The notes under the pieces were generated by a model, which made no database searches, was not told the origin of the DNA, and worked only from the letters and a program-made list of their open reading frames with translations. Below are positions 1 to 7,241 of a stretch of DNA of 64,000 nt, in pieces (position 1 is the stretch's first letter; the number at the start of each line of letters is the position of its first letter). This stretch comes from a virus, in IMG/VR virus record IMGVR_UViG_3300008267_000003, positions 98,012-162,011 of that record, one strand, 5' to 3'. The translations under genes were made by a program, and so were the position numbers.

Positions 1-2
1 TC

Positions 3-233
3 AGAGTCATAGCAAGTGCCTGGAACGAGTATGAGCAGGTAGCAGAACAAGAAAAGATTCTTTTGAAAAAATATCCAAAGAATATTTGGGTAGAAGAGTA
101 TGTTGGTGTAACAGATAAAACTTATAAATTTTCAGGTGTAACAGAGTGTGTTAGTTTAACATACAATCAGGTTGTAGAAGCAAGAAAATATATGTATAAT
201 TTGAGAGAGGAGTGGGGTAATGATAAGCACTAG
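3..233 (+). CDS. C-terminal end of a gene cut by the window edge
   Basis: An open frame enters from the left edge and ends at a TAG at 231-233, giving the last 76 residues of a protein. The fragment is charged, with several aromatic residues, and shows no motif I recognise. It overlaps the next start codon (220) by 14 bases, the usual spacing in this genome, so it is probably translated in the same operon as the QueD-like gene. Function unknown. Confidence 0.6.
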   Translation, partial: RVIASAWNEYEQVAEQEKILLKKYPKNIWVEEYVGVTDKTYKFSGVTECVSLTYNQVVEARKYMYNLREEWGNDKH

Positions 234-642
234 TATATGGGTAACATTTCAGAAAGAGGGTATCCACAAGTACCCAGCTGCAACATCAGACCCTAAACTT
301 GCTGAAGTATCGTTTCTAGGATATCCACACCGACATATGTTCCATTTCAAAGTGGAGCTAGAGGTGTTTCACGATGACCGTGATGTTGAATTTATTTTGT
401 TGAAGCGTGAGTTAGAAGGCCTATATAATACAGGCACGCTTCAACTTAATAATATGTCCTGTGAGATGATTGCTAGAGAACTTCTTACCTATATGCATGA
501 GAACTACCGTGGTCGCAACTGTACAATTAGTGTCAGTGAAGATAACGAGAATGGTTGTACACTTGTTTATAAAAAAGACGCGACACTAGAACCTGGTAAG
601 TCTATAGATTTCACTAAAGCTCAACTTGCTGACTGGAAATAA
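220..642 (+). CDS. QueD / 6-pyruvoyl-tetrahydropterin synthase-like protein
   Basis: The 140-residue protein has an HRHMFHFKVELEV segment at residues 37-49. It resembles the zinc-binding H-x-H strand of the QueD/PTPS (T-fold) family. It is followed by a D...EF..LK element (about 54-63) and a CEMIARELL helix (about 81-89), as in that family. QueD makes 6-carboxytetrahydropterin in 7-deazaguanine synthesis. The usual N-terminal Cys/His element of the catalytic site is not obvious, so activity is uncertain. It sits directly before a TGT-like gene, which supports a role in 7-deazaguanine or pterin chemistry. The assignment rests on motif resemblance only. Confidence 0.5.
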   Translation: MISTSIWVTFQKEGIHKYPAATSDPKLAEVSFLGYPHRHMFHFKVELEVFHDDRDVEFILLKRELEGLYNTGTLQLNNMSCEMIARELLTYMHENYRGRNCTISVSEDNENGCTLVYKKDATLEPGKSIDFTKAQLADWK

Positions 643-644
643 TT

Positions 645-1496
645 ATGGCTACATTTTGTCATATTGCACCGATCCCCCATCTTGAAATTGTTAAGGGAGC
701 ATCAACACACTTACTACTTGCTCATCTAGTTGAGCAGAGTCCTGAATACGTTGACTTCTACCTTCAAGAACAAAAGAACGGTAGTACGTTGATTCTTGAC
801 AACTCTGCTTTTGAAATGTACAAGCAGAATAGACCAATGTATGATATTAACAACCTAATTAACATGGCCAGAAAGGTCAATGCTAACTATGTCGTGATGT
901 CGGACTATCCCAATGACTATGGATCAAAAACAATTAAGGCTGCAGAACAACTAGCCCCACAACTACGAGCGGAAGGCTTTGGTACCTTCTTCTGTCCCCA
1001 ATCAAAGATAGGAGATAGAGATGACTTGTTCAATGCTTTTGAGTGGGCAGCTGATTCTGATCACGTTGATTACATTGGCGTATCCATACTTGCAATTCCA
1101 AACGCATATGCAGTCGAGAAAGGTAATAAACTACAACGGTTTGTAAGTCGTTTCATGTTTATGCAAGAGCTATACGATTGTGGTATCTTATCTAAGATCA
1201 AAGCTAATGGTAAAAAGATCCACATGCTTGGTATGCTTGATGGTCCTGGTGAGATTAGATTGATGAGTCAGTTCAGTGAGTATATCAATACATGGGATAG
1301 CAGTGCTGCTATTTGGCTTGGTCTTCATGCTGGTAGAACATTTGACGACTCTCCTACCGGTCTACTACATGGTAAGTACGAGGAAGAGGTTGACTTCAAC
1401 TACCGCAACGACAAAAGCGTGTTGACTGCAATCATCAATAAGAGTATAATTGACAACTATGTTCAGATATACCTAATGGAGAGTGAAGATGCCTAA
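645..1496 (+). CDS. TGT-like (queuine tRNA-ribosyltransferase / DpdA-like) TIM-barrel protein
   Basis: A 283-residue protein with alternating hydrophobic strands, like a TIM barrel. LDNSAFE at 51-57 resembles the aspartate strand of tRNA-guanine transglycosylases. A second acidic strand, VVMSDYP, lies at 83-89, and a GVS..AIPNA strand at about 145. Phage DpdA proteins of this superfamily insert 7-deazaguanines into DNA, and TGTs act on tRNA. The gene starts 3 bases after the QueD-like gene, so the two are co-expressed. No full QueC/QueE/FolE set is visible in the window, so preQ0/preQ1 would have to come from genes outside it or from the host. An uncharacterised phage relative of the fold is the alternative. 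Confidence 0.5.
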   Translation: MATFCHIAPIPHLEIVKGASTHLLLAHLVEQSPEYVDFYLQEQKNGSTLILDNSAFEMYKQNRPMYDINNLINMARKVNANYVVMSDYPNDYGSKTIKAAEQLAPQLRAEGFGTFFCPQSKIGDRDDLFNAFEWAADSDHVDYIGVSILAIPNAYAVEKGNKLQRFVSRFMFMQELYDCGILSKIKANGKKIHMLGMLDGPGEIRLMSQFSEYINTWDSSAAIWLGLHAGRTFDDSPTGLLHGKYEEEVDFNYRNDKSVLTAIINKSIIDNYVQIYLMESEDA

Positions 1497-1872
1497 TTAT
1501 CAATATAATGAAGATGTTTACCTTGCGGACATTAAGAAATATCTTGATTCTACGTATGGTCAGCATTATGTGGCTAAAGATATACAAGTGGTGGATGTGT
1601 GGGAGTCTCTTGGTTCGCTTGAATCAACAGCACGTGATACTGCTATCAAATACCTGTGTCGGTATGGTAAGAAGGATGGTAAGAATAGGAAAGATCTATT
1701 AAAAGCCATTCACTATATTATTTTAATGATGTATGCTGGTGAAGAAGAACAACAAGCTGAAAAGCTTCAGAAAGTTTTTCAGCAAAGGCCACTTGGGCCA
1801 CTTGATCCACAACAAGACATTCGTGATGCTTATGAAAGGGTAGATTATCATGATTCATATTCTGGGAAGTAA
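1489..1872 (+). CDS. DUF3310 family protein
   Basis: The 127-residue protein carries the DUF3310 pattern. An ELGSLE-like WESLGSLES segment is followed by a DTAIKYLCRYGKKDG segment and a KDLLKAIHYI helix. Phage DUF3310 proteins are often annotated as nucleotide kinase-like, but no biochemical function is established that I can cite. The start is taken at ATG 1489, which overlaps the end of the previous gene by 8 bases. It lies among nucleotide-metabolism genes, consistent with a role there. Confidence 0.75.
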   Translation: MPNYQYNEDVYLADIKKYLDSTYGQHYVAKDIQVVDVWESLGSLESTARDTAIKYLCRYGKKDGKNRKDLLKAIHYIILMMYAGEEEQQAEKLQKVFQQRPLGPLDPQQDIRDAYERVDYHDSYSGK

Positions 1873-2356
1873 TAGCAATTCAACCCTCACTGAGGTGCAA
1901 GAAGGAGACTCTCAACCAAATGCAATTGACCTTCGTTTGGATAGAGTGTTTGCTATGAATAATGCTGAGTTTGTTATTGATAACGAATCAAAGAAGCATC
2001 GTGGTACATACGAATGGTTACCAGATGCTGATGGTTGGTATCACTTGAACGAGGGTACGTATGAGATAGTAATGGAGAACATCATCCATATTGGTCCTGA
2101 TGAGGCTGGTTGGGTTATTACCCGATCAACTTTAAATCGTAATGGTGTATTCATTACATCTGGACTCTATGATTCTGGATACCATGGTGTGATGGCTGGT
2201 GCATTGCACGTGCGTGGTGGTCCAGTAAAGATTAAGAAAGGAACACGTGTAGCACAGTTCCTACTTTTTAAAGCAGAAGCATTATCCGAGTACAACGGCT
2301 CATATGGTTTGAAAAGTGAGCATGATAAAAAATATACACAAGGAGTTTTACAATGA
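1850..2356 (+). CDS. dUTPase / dCTP deaminase superfamily protein
   Basis: The 168-residue protein shows motifs of the trimeric dUTPase/Dcd fold. These are an N-terminal AIDLRLD strand (25-31), TRSTLNRNGV (91-100, like the RSS..G motif) and SGLYDSGYHG (104-113, like the dUTPase AGVID.DYRG motif). A GTRVAQFLLF strand lies near 146. These enzymes lower dUTP or make dUMP for dTMP synthesis. That fits with the phage ThyX (40.7 kb) and dCMP deaminase (6.2 kb). Motifs alone do not decide between deaminase and diphosphatase. The start overlaps the previous gene by 23 bases. Confidence 0.7.
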   Translation: MIHILGSNSNSTLTEVQEGDSQPNAIDLRLDRVFAMNNAEFVIDNESKKHRGTYEWLPDADGWYHLNEGTYEIVMENIIHIGPDEAGWVITRSTLNRNGVFITSGLYDSGYHGVMAGALHVRGGPVKIKKGTRVAQFLLFKAEALSEYNGSYGLKSEHDKKYTQGVLQ

Positions 2357-3318
2357 GTGAAGGTTTCAAATTACAAATAAGCATTGAGGAGCTACAGAAA
2401 CGTAAGTTGTTTCTTGCTGTTCCAATGTACGGTGGTCAGTGCGCTGGTATGTTCACACGATCAGTAGCAGACCTGTCGGCTGTGTGTACTAAACACGGTA
2501 TTCCTCTACAGCTCTTCTTCCTTTTTAACGAGTCTCTTGTTACACGTGCACGTAACTACTGTGTAGATGAGTTTATGCGTTCTGGTGCAACCCACCTGAT
2601 GTTTATCGATAGTGATATTGGATTTAATCCACAGGATGTTATCGCTATGCTGGCTATGCAGTCGGATGAAAGTCCATATGATGTTATTGGTGGTCCTTAT
2701 CCTAAGAAATGTATTTCATGGGAGAAGATTAAGCAAGCGGTTGATAAGGGTATGGCAGACGAGAATCCAAATCAACTTGAGAAGTATGTTGGTGACTATG
2801 TGTTTAATCCTAAAACAACACAGCGCGAGATTCCTCTCAACCAACCAGTTGAAGTTCTCGAGATTGGTACTGGTTTCATGATGGTTCGTCGTAAGACATT
2901 TGAAGACTATCAGAAAGCATATCCACACCTCTACTACAAACCAGATCATGTGCGTACAGAGCATTTTGATGGTACTCGTGAAATCATGGCTTACTTTGAT
3001 TGCGTTATTGACCGTGGATACGGTTACGAGAATCTTCACCAGTTGTTGCGTGATGTTGCTGAAGGTAAAGAAGGCCTCCAGGATATCGCTAAACGTATGG
3101 TAGATGGAGAACAGCATTCATCTAAACGTTATCTGTCAGAAGACTATATGTTCTGTTACAATGTACAGCGTATGGGTGGCAAAGTATTCTTCTGTCCATG
3201 GATGCAATTGCAACACGTTGGTAGCTATGTGTTTGGTGGTTCGTTAGCTGACCTCGCATCGATTGGTGCATCTGCAACTGCTGATACAAGTAAACTCAAA
3301 CACAAATCCAAGAAGTAA
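2353..3318 (+). CDS. GT-A type glycosyltransferase
   Basis: The 321-residue protein has the order of a GT-A fold. It starts with an N-terminal strand (LFLAVPMYGG, 19-28). A helix with LVTRARNYCVDEFM follows, then HLMFIDSDIGF at 81-91, a DxD-type metal and nucleotide-sugar site. A later GTGFMMVRR and a C-terminal SEDYMFCYNVQRMGGKV acceptor-side segment complete it. Substrate is unknown: DNA base, virion protein or host glycan are all possible. It overlaps the dUTPase-like gene by 4 bases and is followed closely by the sliding clamp, so it is expressed with DNA metabolism genes. That leaves DNA modification open. Confidence 0.7.
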   Translation: MSEGFKLQISIEELQKRKLFLAVPMYGGQCAGMFTRSVADLSAVCTKHGIPLQLFFLFNESLVTRARNYCVDEFMRSGATHLMFIDSDIGFNPQDVIAMLAMQSDESPYDVIGGPYPKKCISWEKIKQAVDKGMADENPNQLEKYVGDYVFNPKTTQREIPLNQPVEVLEIGTGFMMVRRKTFEDYQKAYPHLYYKPDHVRTEHFDGTREIMAYFDCVIDRGYGYENLHQLLRDVAEGKEGLQDIAKRMVDGEQHSSKRYLSEDYMFCYNVQRMGGKVFFCPWMQLQHVGSYVFGGSLADLASIGASATADTSKLKHKSKK

Positions 3319-3334
3319 CTAAGGATATTACATT

Positions 3335-4012
3335 ATGAAACTAAGTGCAAGAACAATTCAGGTTTTGAAGAGCTTTGCTCAGATTAATCCTTCTTTGATC
3401 TTTACACCTGGTAATGAAATCAAGACAGTATCACCACAGAAAACTATCCTAGCTAAAGCTACTATTGCTGAAACAATTCCTCAGCAGTTTGCTATCTACG
3501 ACCTGGTTAAGTTTCTTGGTGTACTGTCGTTGTTCAACGATCCAGATCTTGAGATCAATAACAAATTCATTACTATCAAAGGTGGAAGCTCCAATCTAAA
3601 TTTTGTTTACTGCTCACCAGATATGGTAGTTCAGCCTCCTAAAAAGATGATCGAGCTACCAAACGATTGTGTTGAGAAAACAATAACACCAGCAACTCTT
3701 CAGTCGGTAATGAAAGCAGTTGGTGTACTTCAACTACCAGATGTTGCCTTTGTAGGCAAAGATGGTAAACTCACCATGGAAGCTTTGGATACCAAACCAA
3801 ACAATCCTAATCAAGATAATATCAGTAACAATTTCTCTATAGACATAGGAGAAACTGTTAAAACTTTTAAGATGATCATCAAAGCTGAAAACCTAAAGAT
3901 CATGAATGAAGAGTATACGCTGAAAATATCTCCTCAAGGCCTTTGCCATTTCAAAGGTTCTGATGTAGAGTATTGGATTGCTTGTGAGGAACATTCAACT
4001 TACCTGGGATAA
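3335..4012 (+). CDS. 45: DNA polymerase sliding clamp (gp45-like)
   Basis: A 225-residue protein, close to the 228 residues of T4 gp45, at the T4 position directly before gp44. It begins MKLSARTIQVLKSFAQINPS, the typical gp45 N-terminal helix, followed by clamp-type strands (LIFTPGNEIKTVSP). It ends with a HFKGSDVEYWIACEEHST-like strand. In T4 the trimeric ring tethers the polymerase and also acts as the mobile activator of late transcription. The second role is relevant because T4-type late promoters occur in this window. An AAGGA ribosome site lies upstream. Confidence 0.93.
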   Translation: MKLSARTIQVLKSFAQINPSLIFTPGNEIKTVSPQKTILAKATIAETIPQQFAIYDLVKFLGVLSLFNDPDLEINNKFITIKGGSSNLNFVYCSPDMVVQPPKKMIELPNDCVEKTITPATLQSVMKAVGVLQLPDVAFVGKDGKLTMEALDTKPNNPNQDNISNNFSIDIGETVKTFKMIIKAENLKIMNEEYTLKISPQGLCHFKGSDVEYWIACEEHSTYLG

Positions 4013-4015
4013 TTA

Positions 4016-4957
4016 ATGATTCGTGATGACTTTCTTTGGGTTGAGAAATACAGACCTAAAACTATTGATAATGCTATTCTCCCTGACTCTCTAAAAAAGA
4101 CATTTCAACAATTTGTTGATCAGGGAGAAATTCCAAACCTATTGTTGGCAGGTCGAGCTGGTGTTGGTAAGACAACAGTAGCTCGAGCTATGATTGAGCA
4201 GCTTGAGTGTGATTACCTGATCATCAACGGATCGATGAATGGTAACATTGATACCCTACGAAATGAGATTAAAGAGTTTGCTTCAGCGATCTCTTTTTCT
4301 GGTGGTCGTAAGTATGTTATTCTTGACGAAGCTGATTATCTCAATCCTAATAGTACACAACCAGCTCTTCGCAACTTCATGGAAGAGTTTTCAAGAAACT
4401 GTGGATTTATTCTCACAGCCAACTTTAGTAACCGTATCATTGAACCTCTCCATAGCAGATGCTCGGTAATTGACTTTAAGATCGAAAGAGATCACAAGCC
4501 GCTAATGGCAAAGGATATGTTCAAGCGTGCTTGCACTATCCTAGATACAGAAGGTGTTTCCTACGATTCAAAAGCAGTGGTTGAGGTTGTTAAGAAGTTC
4601 TTTCCTGATATGCGTCGTATCCTCAACGAGCTTCAGAGATACTCTGCTACCGGTAAGATTGATAGCGGTATCCTTGTTAACTTCTCTGAGGAGAATCTAA
4701 AGACTCTCATGGACCTTCTCAAACAGAAGAACTTTACAGAGGTCCGTAAATGGGTTGGTGAGAATAACGACATAGACACTACAACGTTCTTTAGACGCTT
4801 GTACGACTCCGCTTCACAGTATATGAAGCCTGGATCTATTCCGATGCTCGTCATGACTATTGCCGACTACCAGTATAAGGCTGCGTTTGTTGCTGATCAT
4901 GAGATAAATATCCTTGCTTGTCTAACAGAACTAATGGCAGAGGGAGAATTTAAATGA
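4016..4957 (+). CDS. 44: Clamp loader large subunit, AAA+ ATPase (gp44-like)
   Basis: A 313-residue AAA+ protein (T4 gp44 is 319). The N-terminal VEKYRPKTID box is at 9-18 and the Walker A GRAGVGKT at 46-53. The Walker B VILDEADYL lies near 101-109 and an SRCSV arginine-finger motif near 150. Four copies plus one gp62 load gp45 onto primer-template. It starts 3 bases after the gp45 stop. Gene order 45-44-62-regA matches T4, with two small extra genes inserted between 44 and 62. Confidence 0.95.
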   Translation: MIRDDFLWVEKYRPKTIDNAILPDSLKKTFQQFVDQGEIPNLLLAGRAGVGKTTVARAMIEQLECDYLIINGSMNGNIDTLRNEIKEFASAISFSGGRKYVILDEADYLNPNSTQPALRNFMEEFSRNCGFILTANFSNRIIEPLHSRCSVIDFKIERDHKPLMAKDMFKRACTILDTEGVSYDSKAVVEVVKKFFPDMRRILNELQRYSATGKIDSGILVNFSEENLKTLMDLLKQKNFTEVRKWVGENNDIDTTTFFRRLYDSASQYMKPGSIPMLVMTIADYQYKAAFVADHEINILACLTELMAEGEFK

Positions 4958-5133
4958 CATTACTAAGCGAATACGAACAAGGTCCAATCAACTCTAGAGT
5001 ATTCAGATTAAACGATGGTAACTATCAGGTACTCGTGTTCAATGCATTAAGTGGTAAAGAAGTAGCCGAATTCTTTAAGAACTATGAACAGGCTACAAAC
5101 TTTGCGGAATCCAGAATGCTACTTAATGAGTAA
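4954..5133 (+). CDS. Hypothetical small protein between gp44 and gp62
   Basis: A 59-residue frame whose ATG overlaps the gp44 stop (ATGA-type overlap), with GAGGGAGA upstream as ribosome site. It reads as a small beta-strand protein (FRLNDGNYQVLVFNALSG) followed by a helix (EVAEFFKNYEQATNFAESRM). I do not recognise a family. Tight coupling to both neighbours supports it being real. Confidence 0.7.
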   Translation: MTLLSEYEQGPINSRVFRLNDGNYQVLVFNALSGKEVAEFFKNYEQATNFAESRMLLNE

Positions 5134-5413
5134 AATTATAGTTGGAATTATTCAGTGGATACGTAATGACTATACTTCTTATCATTTCCGCTTTATTGCC
5201 GAGCTTGTTGCTTGGGGGATTAGTATTGGGTGTAGCATTACTATGGCACTTACCGTACCAACTCCTCCCCTCTTGGTTCTTTACCCTGTGTGGATTCTTG
5301 GCTGCACTATCTATGCTTGGGCTTCTTGGACTCGCAGGAGTTTTGGTATGCTGGCTAACTACATACTCTTAGTCACTATTGATACAATTGGTCTTATAAG
5401 AATGTTAACATGA
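5126..5413 (+). CDS. Small membrane protein with about three membrane segments
   Basis: A 95-residue protein starting at ATG 5126, which overlaps the previous gene by 8 bases. After a short amphipathic start (SKIIVGIIQWIRNDY) there are hydrophobic segments at roughly 25-45, 50-65 and 74-92, with an FRFIAELVAWGISIGCS core. Function is unknown. Its place inside the clamp-loader block and its overlaps suggest co-translation with replication proteins, perhaps a membrane anchor for them, but this is a guess. Confidence 0.75.
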   Translation: MSKIIVGIIQWIRNDYTSYHFRFIAELVAWGISIGCSITMALTVPTPPLLVLYPVWILGCTIYAWASWTRRSFGMLANYILLVTIDTIGLIRMLT

Positions 5414-5787
5414 ATGTTTTTGAATTTGTAAATGCAATCAATTCCACCAAGCAAGACCTTCTAAGCGATCCAGCTTTGGAGAGACATTACTCCCCATACA
5501 TGGTGAATAAGGCTCTTTCATACTTCCCGGATACGATGTTGTATGCCAATGAAATGAACCGTAATTCCCACATAGACTCTAAGCTTCAGTTTCATTTTTT
5601 TCTAAATAGTATAAGACCTGCAAAGCGATTTGCAAAGTGGGTGAAGAAACAAAATGATAATGACCTTACTGCTGTCATGGAATATTATGGTTATAGTCCT
5701 GAAAAAGCCAAAAGTGCATTATCCATCCTTTCTTCAGATCAAATGATCACTATAAAACAAAAATTAGAAAAAGGTGGACAATTATGA
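5410..5787 (+). CDS. 62: Clamp loader small subunit (gp62-like)
   Basis: A 125-residue protein. Its central segment YSPYMVNKALSYFPDT (27-42) followed by FHFFLNSIRPAKRFAKWVKK (62-81) corresponds to the gp62 pattern Y..FMV..ALS.FP and F...PRGKRYGKW of T4. At 125 residues it is shorter than T4 gp62 (187), as is common in marine T4-like phages. It has no ATPase motif, as expected for this subunit. It overlaps regA by 4 bases, keeping the T4 order 62-regA. Confidence 0.88.
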   Translation: MNVFEFVNAINSTKQDLLSDPALERHYSPYMVNKALSYFPDTMLYANEMNRNSHIDSKLQFHFFLNSIRPAKRFAKWVKKQNDNDLTAVMEYYGYSPEKAKSALSILSSDQMITIKQKLEKGGQL

Positions 5788-6179
5788 ACATTATTGACAA
5801 TCTTGTCGAGGTTGCGTTATCTTCTGAGGAAGACTTCTTAAAAATTAAAGAAACCCTGACACGTATTGGTGTTGCATCAAGAAAAGACAAGAAGCTATTT
5901 CAGTCTTGTCATATTCTGCATAAGCAAGGAAGATATTACATTGTGCATTTCAAAGAGCTATTTGCACTAGATGGTAAACCCTCCAATTTCTCAGATGATG
6001 ATAAGGCCAGACGTAACACAATTATTAACCTCATTGCAGAGTGGGGTCTAGTTAAGTTAGTCAATCCTCAGAAATCAAGCAGTCCAGTGGCTCCATTCTC
6101 ACAGGTAAAGGTCATCACTCACAAGGAAAAGGGTGAGTGGGAACTTGTTGCCAAATACAATATAGGTAAGAAAAAGTAA
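5784..6179 (+). CDS. regA: RegA translational repressor
   Basis: A 131-residue protein that aligns through its length with T4 RegA (122 residues). Conserved blocks are EDFLKIKETLTRIGVASRKD (16-35), SCHILHKQGRYYIVHFKELF (41-60), AEWGLVKLV and EWELVAKYNIG at the C terminus. RegA binds the start regions of early mRNAs and blocks translation of clamp, loader and other early genes. It lies at the conserved site after gp62. In T4, gene 43 follows, whereas here the polymerase is 3 kb away with its own promoter. Confidence 0.95.
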   Translation: MNIIDNLVEVALSSEEDFLKIKETLTRIGVASRKDKKLFQSCHILHKQGRYYIVHFKELFALDGKPSNFSDDDKARRNTIINLIAEWGLVKLVNPQKSSSPVAPFSQVKVITHKEKGEWELVAKYNIGKKK

Positions 6180-6797
6180 TTGGAATCATCTAAAAAATGG
6201 GATTATAGATTCCTGGAGTTAGCGGAATCTGTATCCAAGTGGTCTAAGGATCCCTCAACAAAGGTAGGTAGTGTTATAGTTGACTCAAAGCGTAGAGTCA
6301 TTGGTATGGGTTATAATGGATTCCCACGTGGTGTTGATGATAGTGAAGAACGGTACAATGACCGGGAAACTAAGCTACTTTTTGTCTGTCATGCAGAGCG
6401 AAATGCGCTAGACAATGCCCCGGGCAGTGTTGAGGGAGCAACACTATACGCTACTATGTTCCCCTGCAACGAATGTTGTAAAAGTATTATCCAGAAAGGT
6501 ATTACTAAAGTAGTAACATTTGTACCTAGCAGGGCAAAATATCTGTTGTACAAATATGATAACTCATATACAATGTTAAGTGAGTCTGGTGTGAAGGTTT
6601 ACCAGTATGATTATGGACTTTATGAGGGGTGGAAAAATGGAAGTAATGGATCGAACAAAGCTACAGAAACTCCTGGAATCAAACGTGTGCAAAGTGTCGT
6701 TCACGAAACAGGACGGCACAGTACGGGATATGGTTTGTACACTGAAGGACTCGATTATCGTTCCACACGAAAAGAAGACAGATCGAGTGAAGACTGA
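6180..6797 (+). CDS. dCMP deaminase (zinc-dependent), unusually long C-terminal overlap
   Basis: Converts dCMP to dUMP, feeding the ThyX at 40.7 kb. The cytidine-deaminase zinc motifs are clear: CHAERNALD near 70 (H-A-E) and PCNECCKSI near 99 (P-C-x2-C). An N-terminal DPSTKVGSVIVD and MGYNGFPRG are as in T4 Cd. The start is a TTG immediately after regA. The frame is 205 residues, but the last 53 codons overlap the DUF2693 gene (6637-6888). They read as low-quality protein, so the natural end may have been lost by a mutation. See findings. Confidence 0.9.
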   Translation: MESSKKWDYRFLELAESVSKWSKDPSTKVGSVIVDSKRRVIGMGYNGFPRGVDDSEERYNDRETKLLFVCHAERNALDNAPGSVEGATLYATMFPCNECCKSIIQKGITKVVTFVPSRAKYLLYKYDNSYTMLSESGVKVYQYDYGLYEGWKNGSNGSNKATETPGIKRVQSVVHETGRHSTGYGLYTEGLDYRSTRKEDRSSED

Positions 6798-6888
6798 AAA
6801 TAACAACGTAATGGCGGTTTGGGATGCTGAAAAAAACGCTTGGCGTTCTTTCAAGATCGATAGTATAATATCATTCCAACCTTTGTGA
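6637..6888 (+). CDS. DUF2693 / SH3-like small phage protein
   Basis: An 83-residue protein from ATG 6637, preceded by GAGGGG. The pattern KLLESNVCKVSFTKQDGT...MVCTLKDS..VP followed by NVMAVWDAEKNAWRSFKIDSI is that of the small DUF2693-type beta-barrel proteins common in T4-like phages. Function is unknown. Its first 161 bases lie inside the end of the dCMP deaminase frame. The frame could also be opened at 6607, but the ribosome site favours 6637. Confidence 0.8.
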   Translation: MEVMDRTKLQKLLESNVCKVSFTKQDGTVRDMVCTLKDSIIVPHEKKTDRVKTENNNVMAVWDAEKNAWRSFKIDSIISFQPL

Positions 6889-6895
6889 GGATATC

Positions 6896-7117
6896 ATGTA
6901 CCAACGTAAAGCTAATATGAAACCTGCAGCTTTGCAGGATGGTTGTAACGTATCTCTGCGCTCTCTCATTGCGTTTATTGAAGACTGTGAGAAGACCCTC
7001 AAAGCTAAGGGTCAAGAAGATGAGGCGTTCCGTTTCGAGTGTATTGCTGAGTATCTGAGAAAAGATTTTAGCCCTTCTAAGGGTTTAACCTTCAAGTCAG
7101 GGGTGCTTGGATTATAA
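6896..7117 (+). CDS. Hypothetical 73-residue protein
   Basis: Starts at ATG 6896 after GAGGATATC. It is a small, mainly helical and charged protein (LRSLIAFIEDCEKTLKAKG, DEAFRFECIAEYLRKDF). I recognise no family. Its stop codon lies inside the late-promoter octamer at 7113-7120. Confidence 0.7.
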   Translation: MYQRKANMKPAALQDGCNVSLRSLIAFIEDCEKTLKAKGQEDEAFRFECIAEYLRKDFSPSKGLTFKSGVLGL

Positions 7118-7120
7118 ATA
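7113..7120 (+). promoter_or_regulatory. T4-type late promoter TATAAATA
   Basis: Exact match to the T4 late-promoter octamer, overlapping the stop codon of the upstream gene. A strong terminator lies only about 60 bases further on, so transcription from here would give a short RNA unless the terminator is read through into phoH. Confidence 0.6.
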
Positions 7121-7176
7121 CTAAAAACATCACAGGATTATTGCATGCACTATAAACAAGTATTGCAGTAGTAAGG

Positions 7177-7210
7177 AAAGGCACACTAGCTTAGGCTGTG
7201 TGCCTTTTTT
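7177..7210 (+). terminator. Rho-independent terminator
   Basis: AAAGGCACAC (7177-7186) pairs with GTGTGCCTTT (7198-7207) around an 11-base loop, followed by a T run. It separates the replication and nucleotide block from phoH. Confidence 0.9.
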
Positions 7211-7241
7211 GTTTTCTAAACTCTAACAAGAAGGACAGCGC

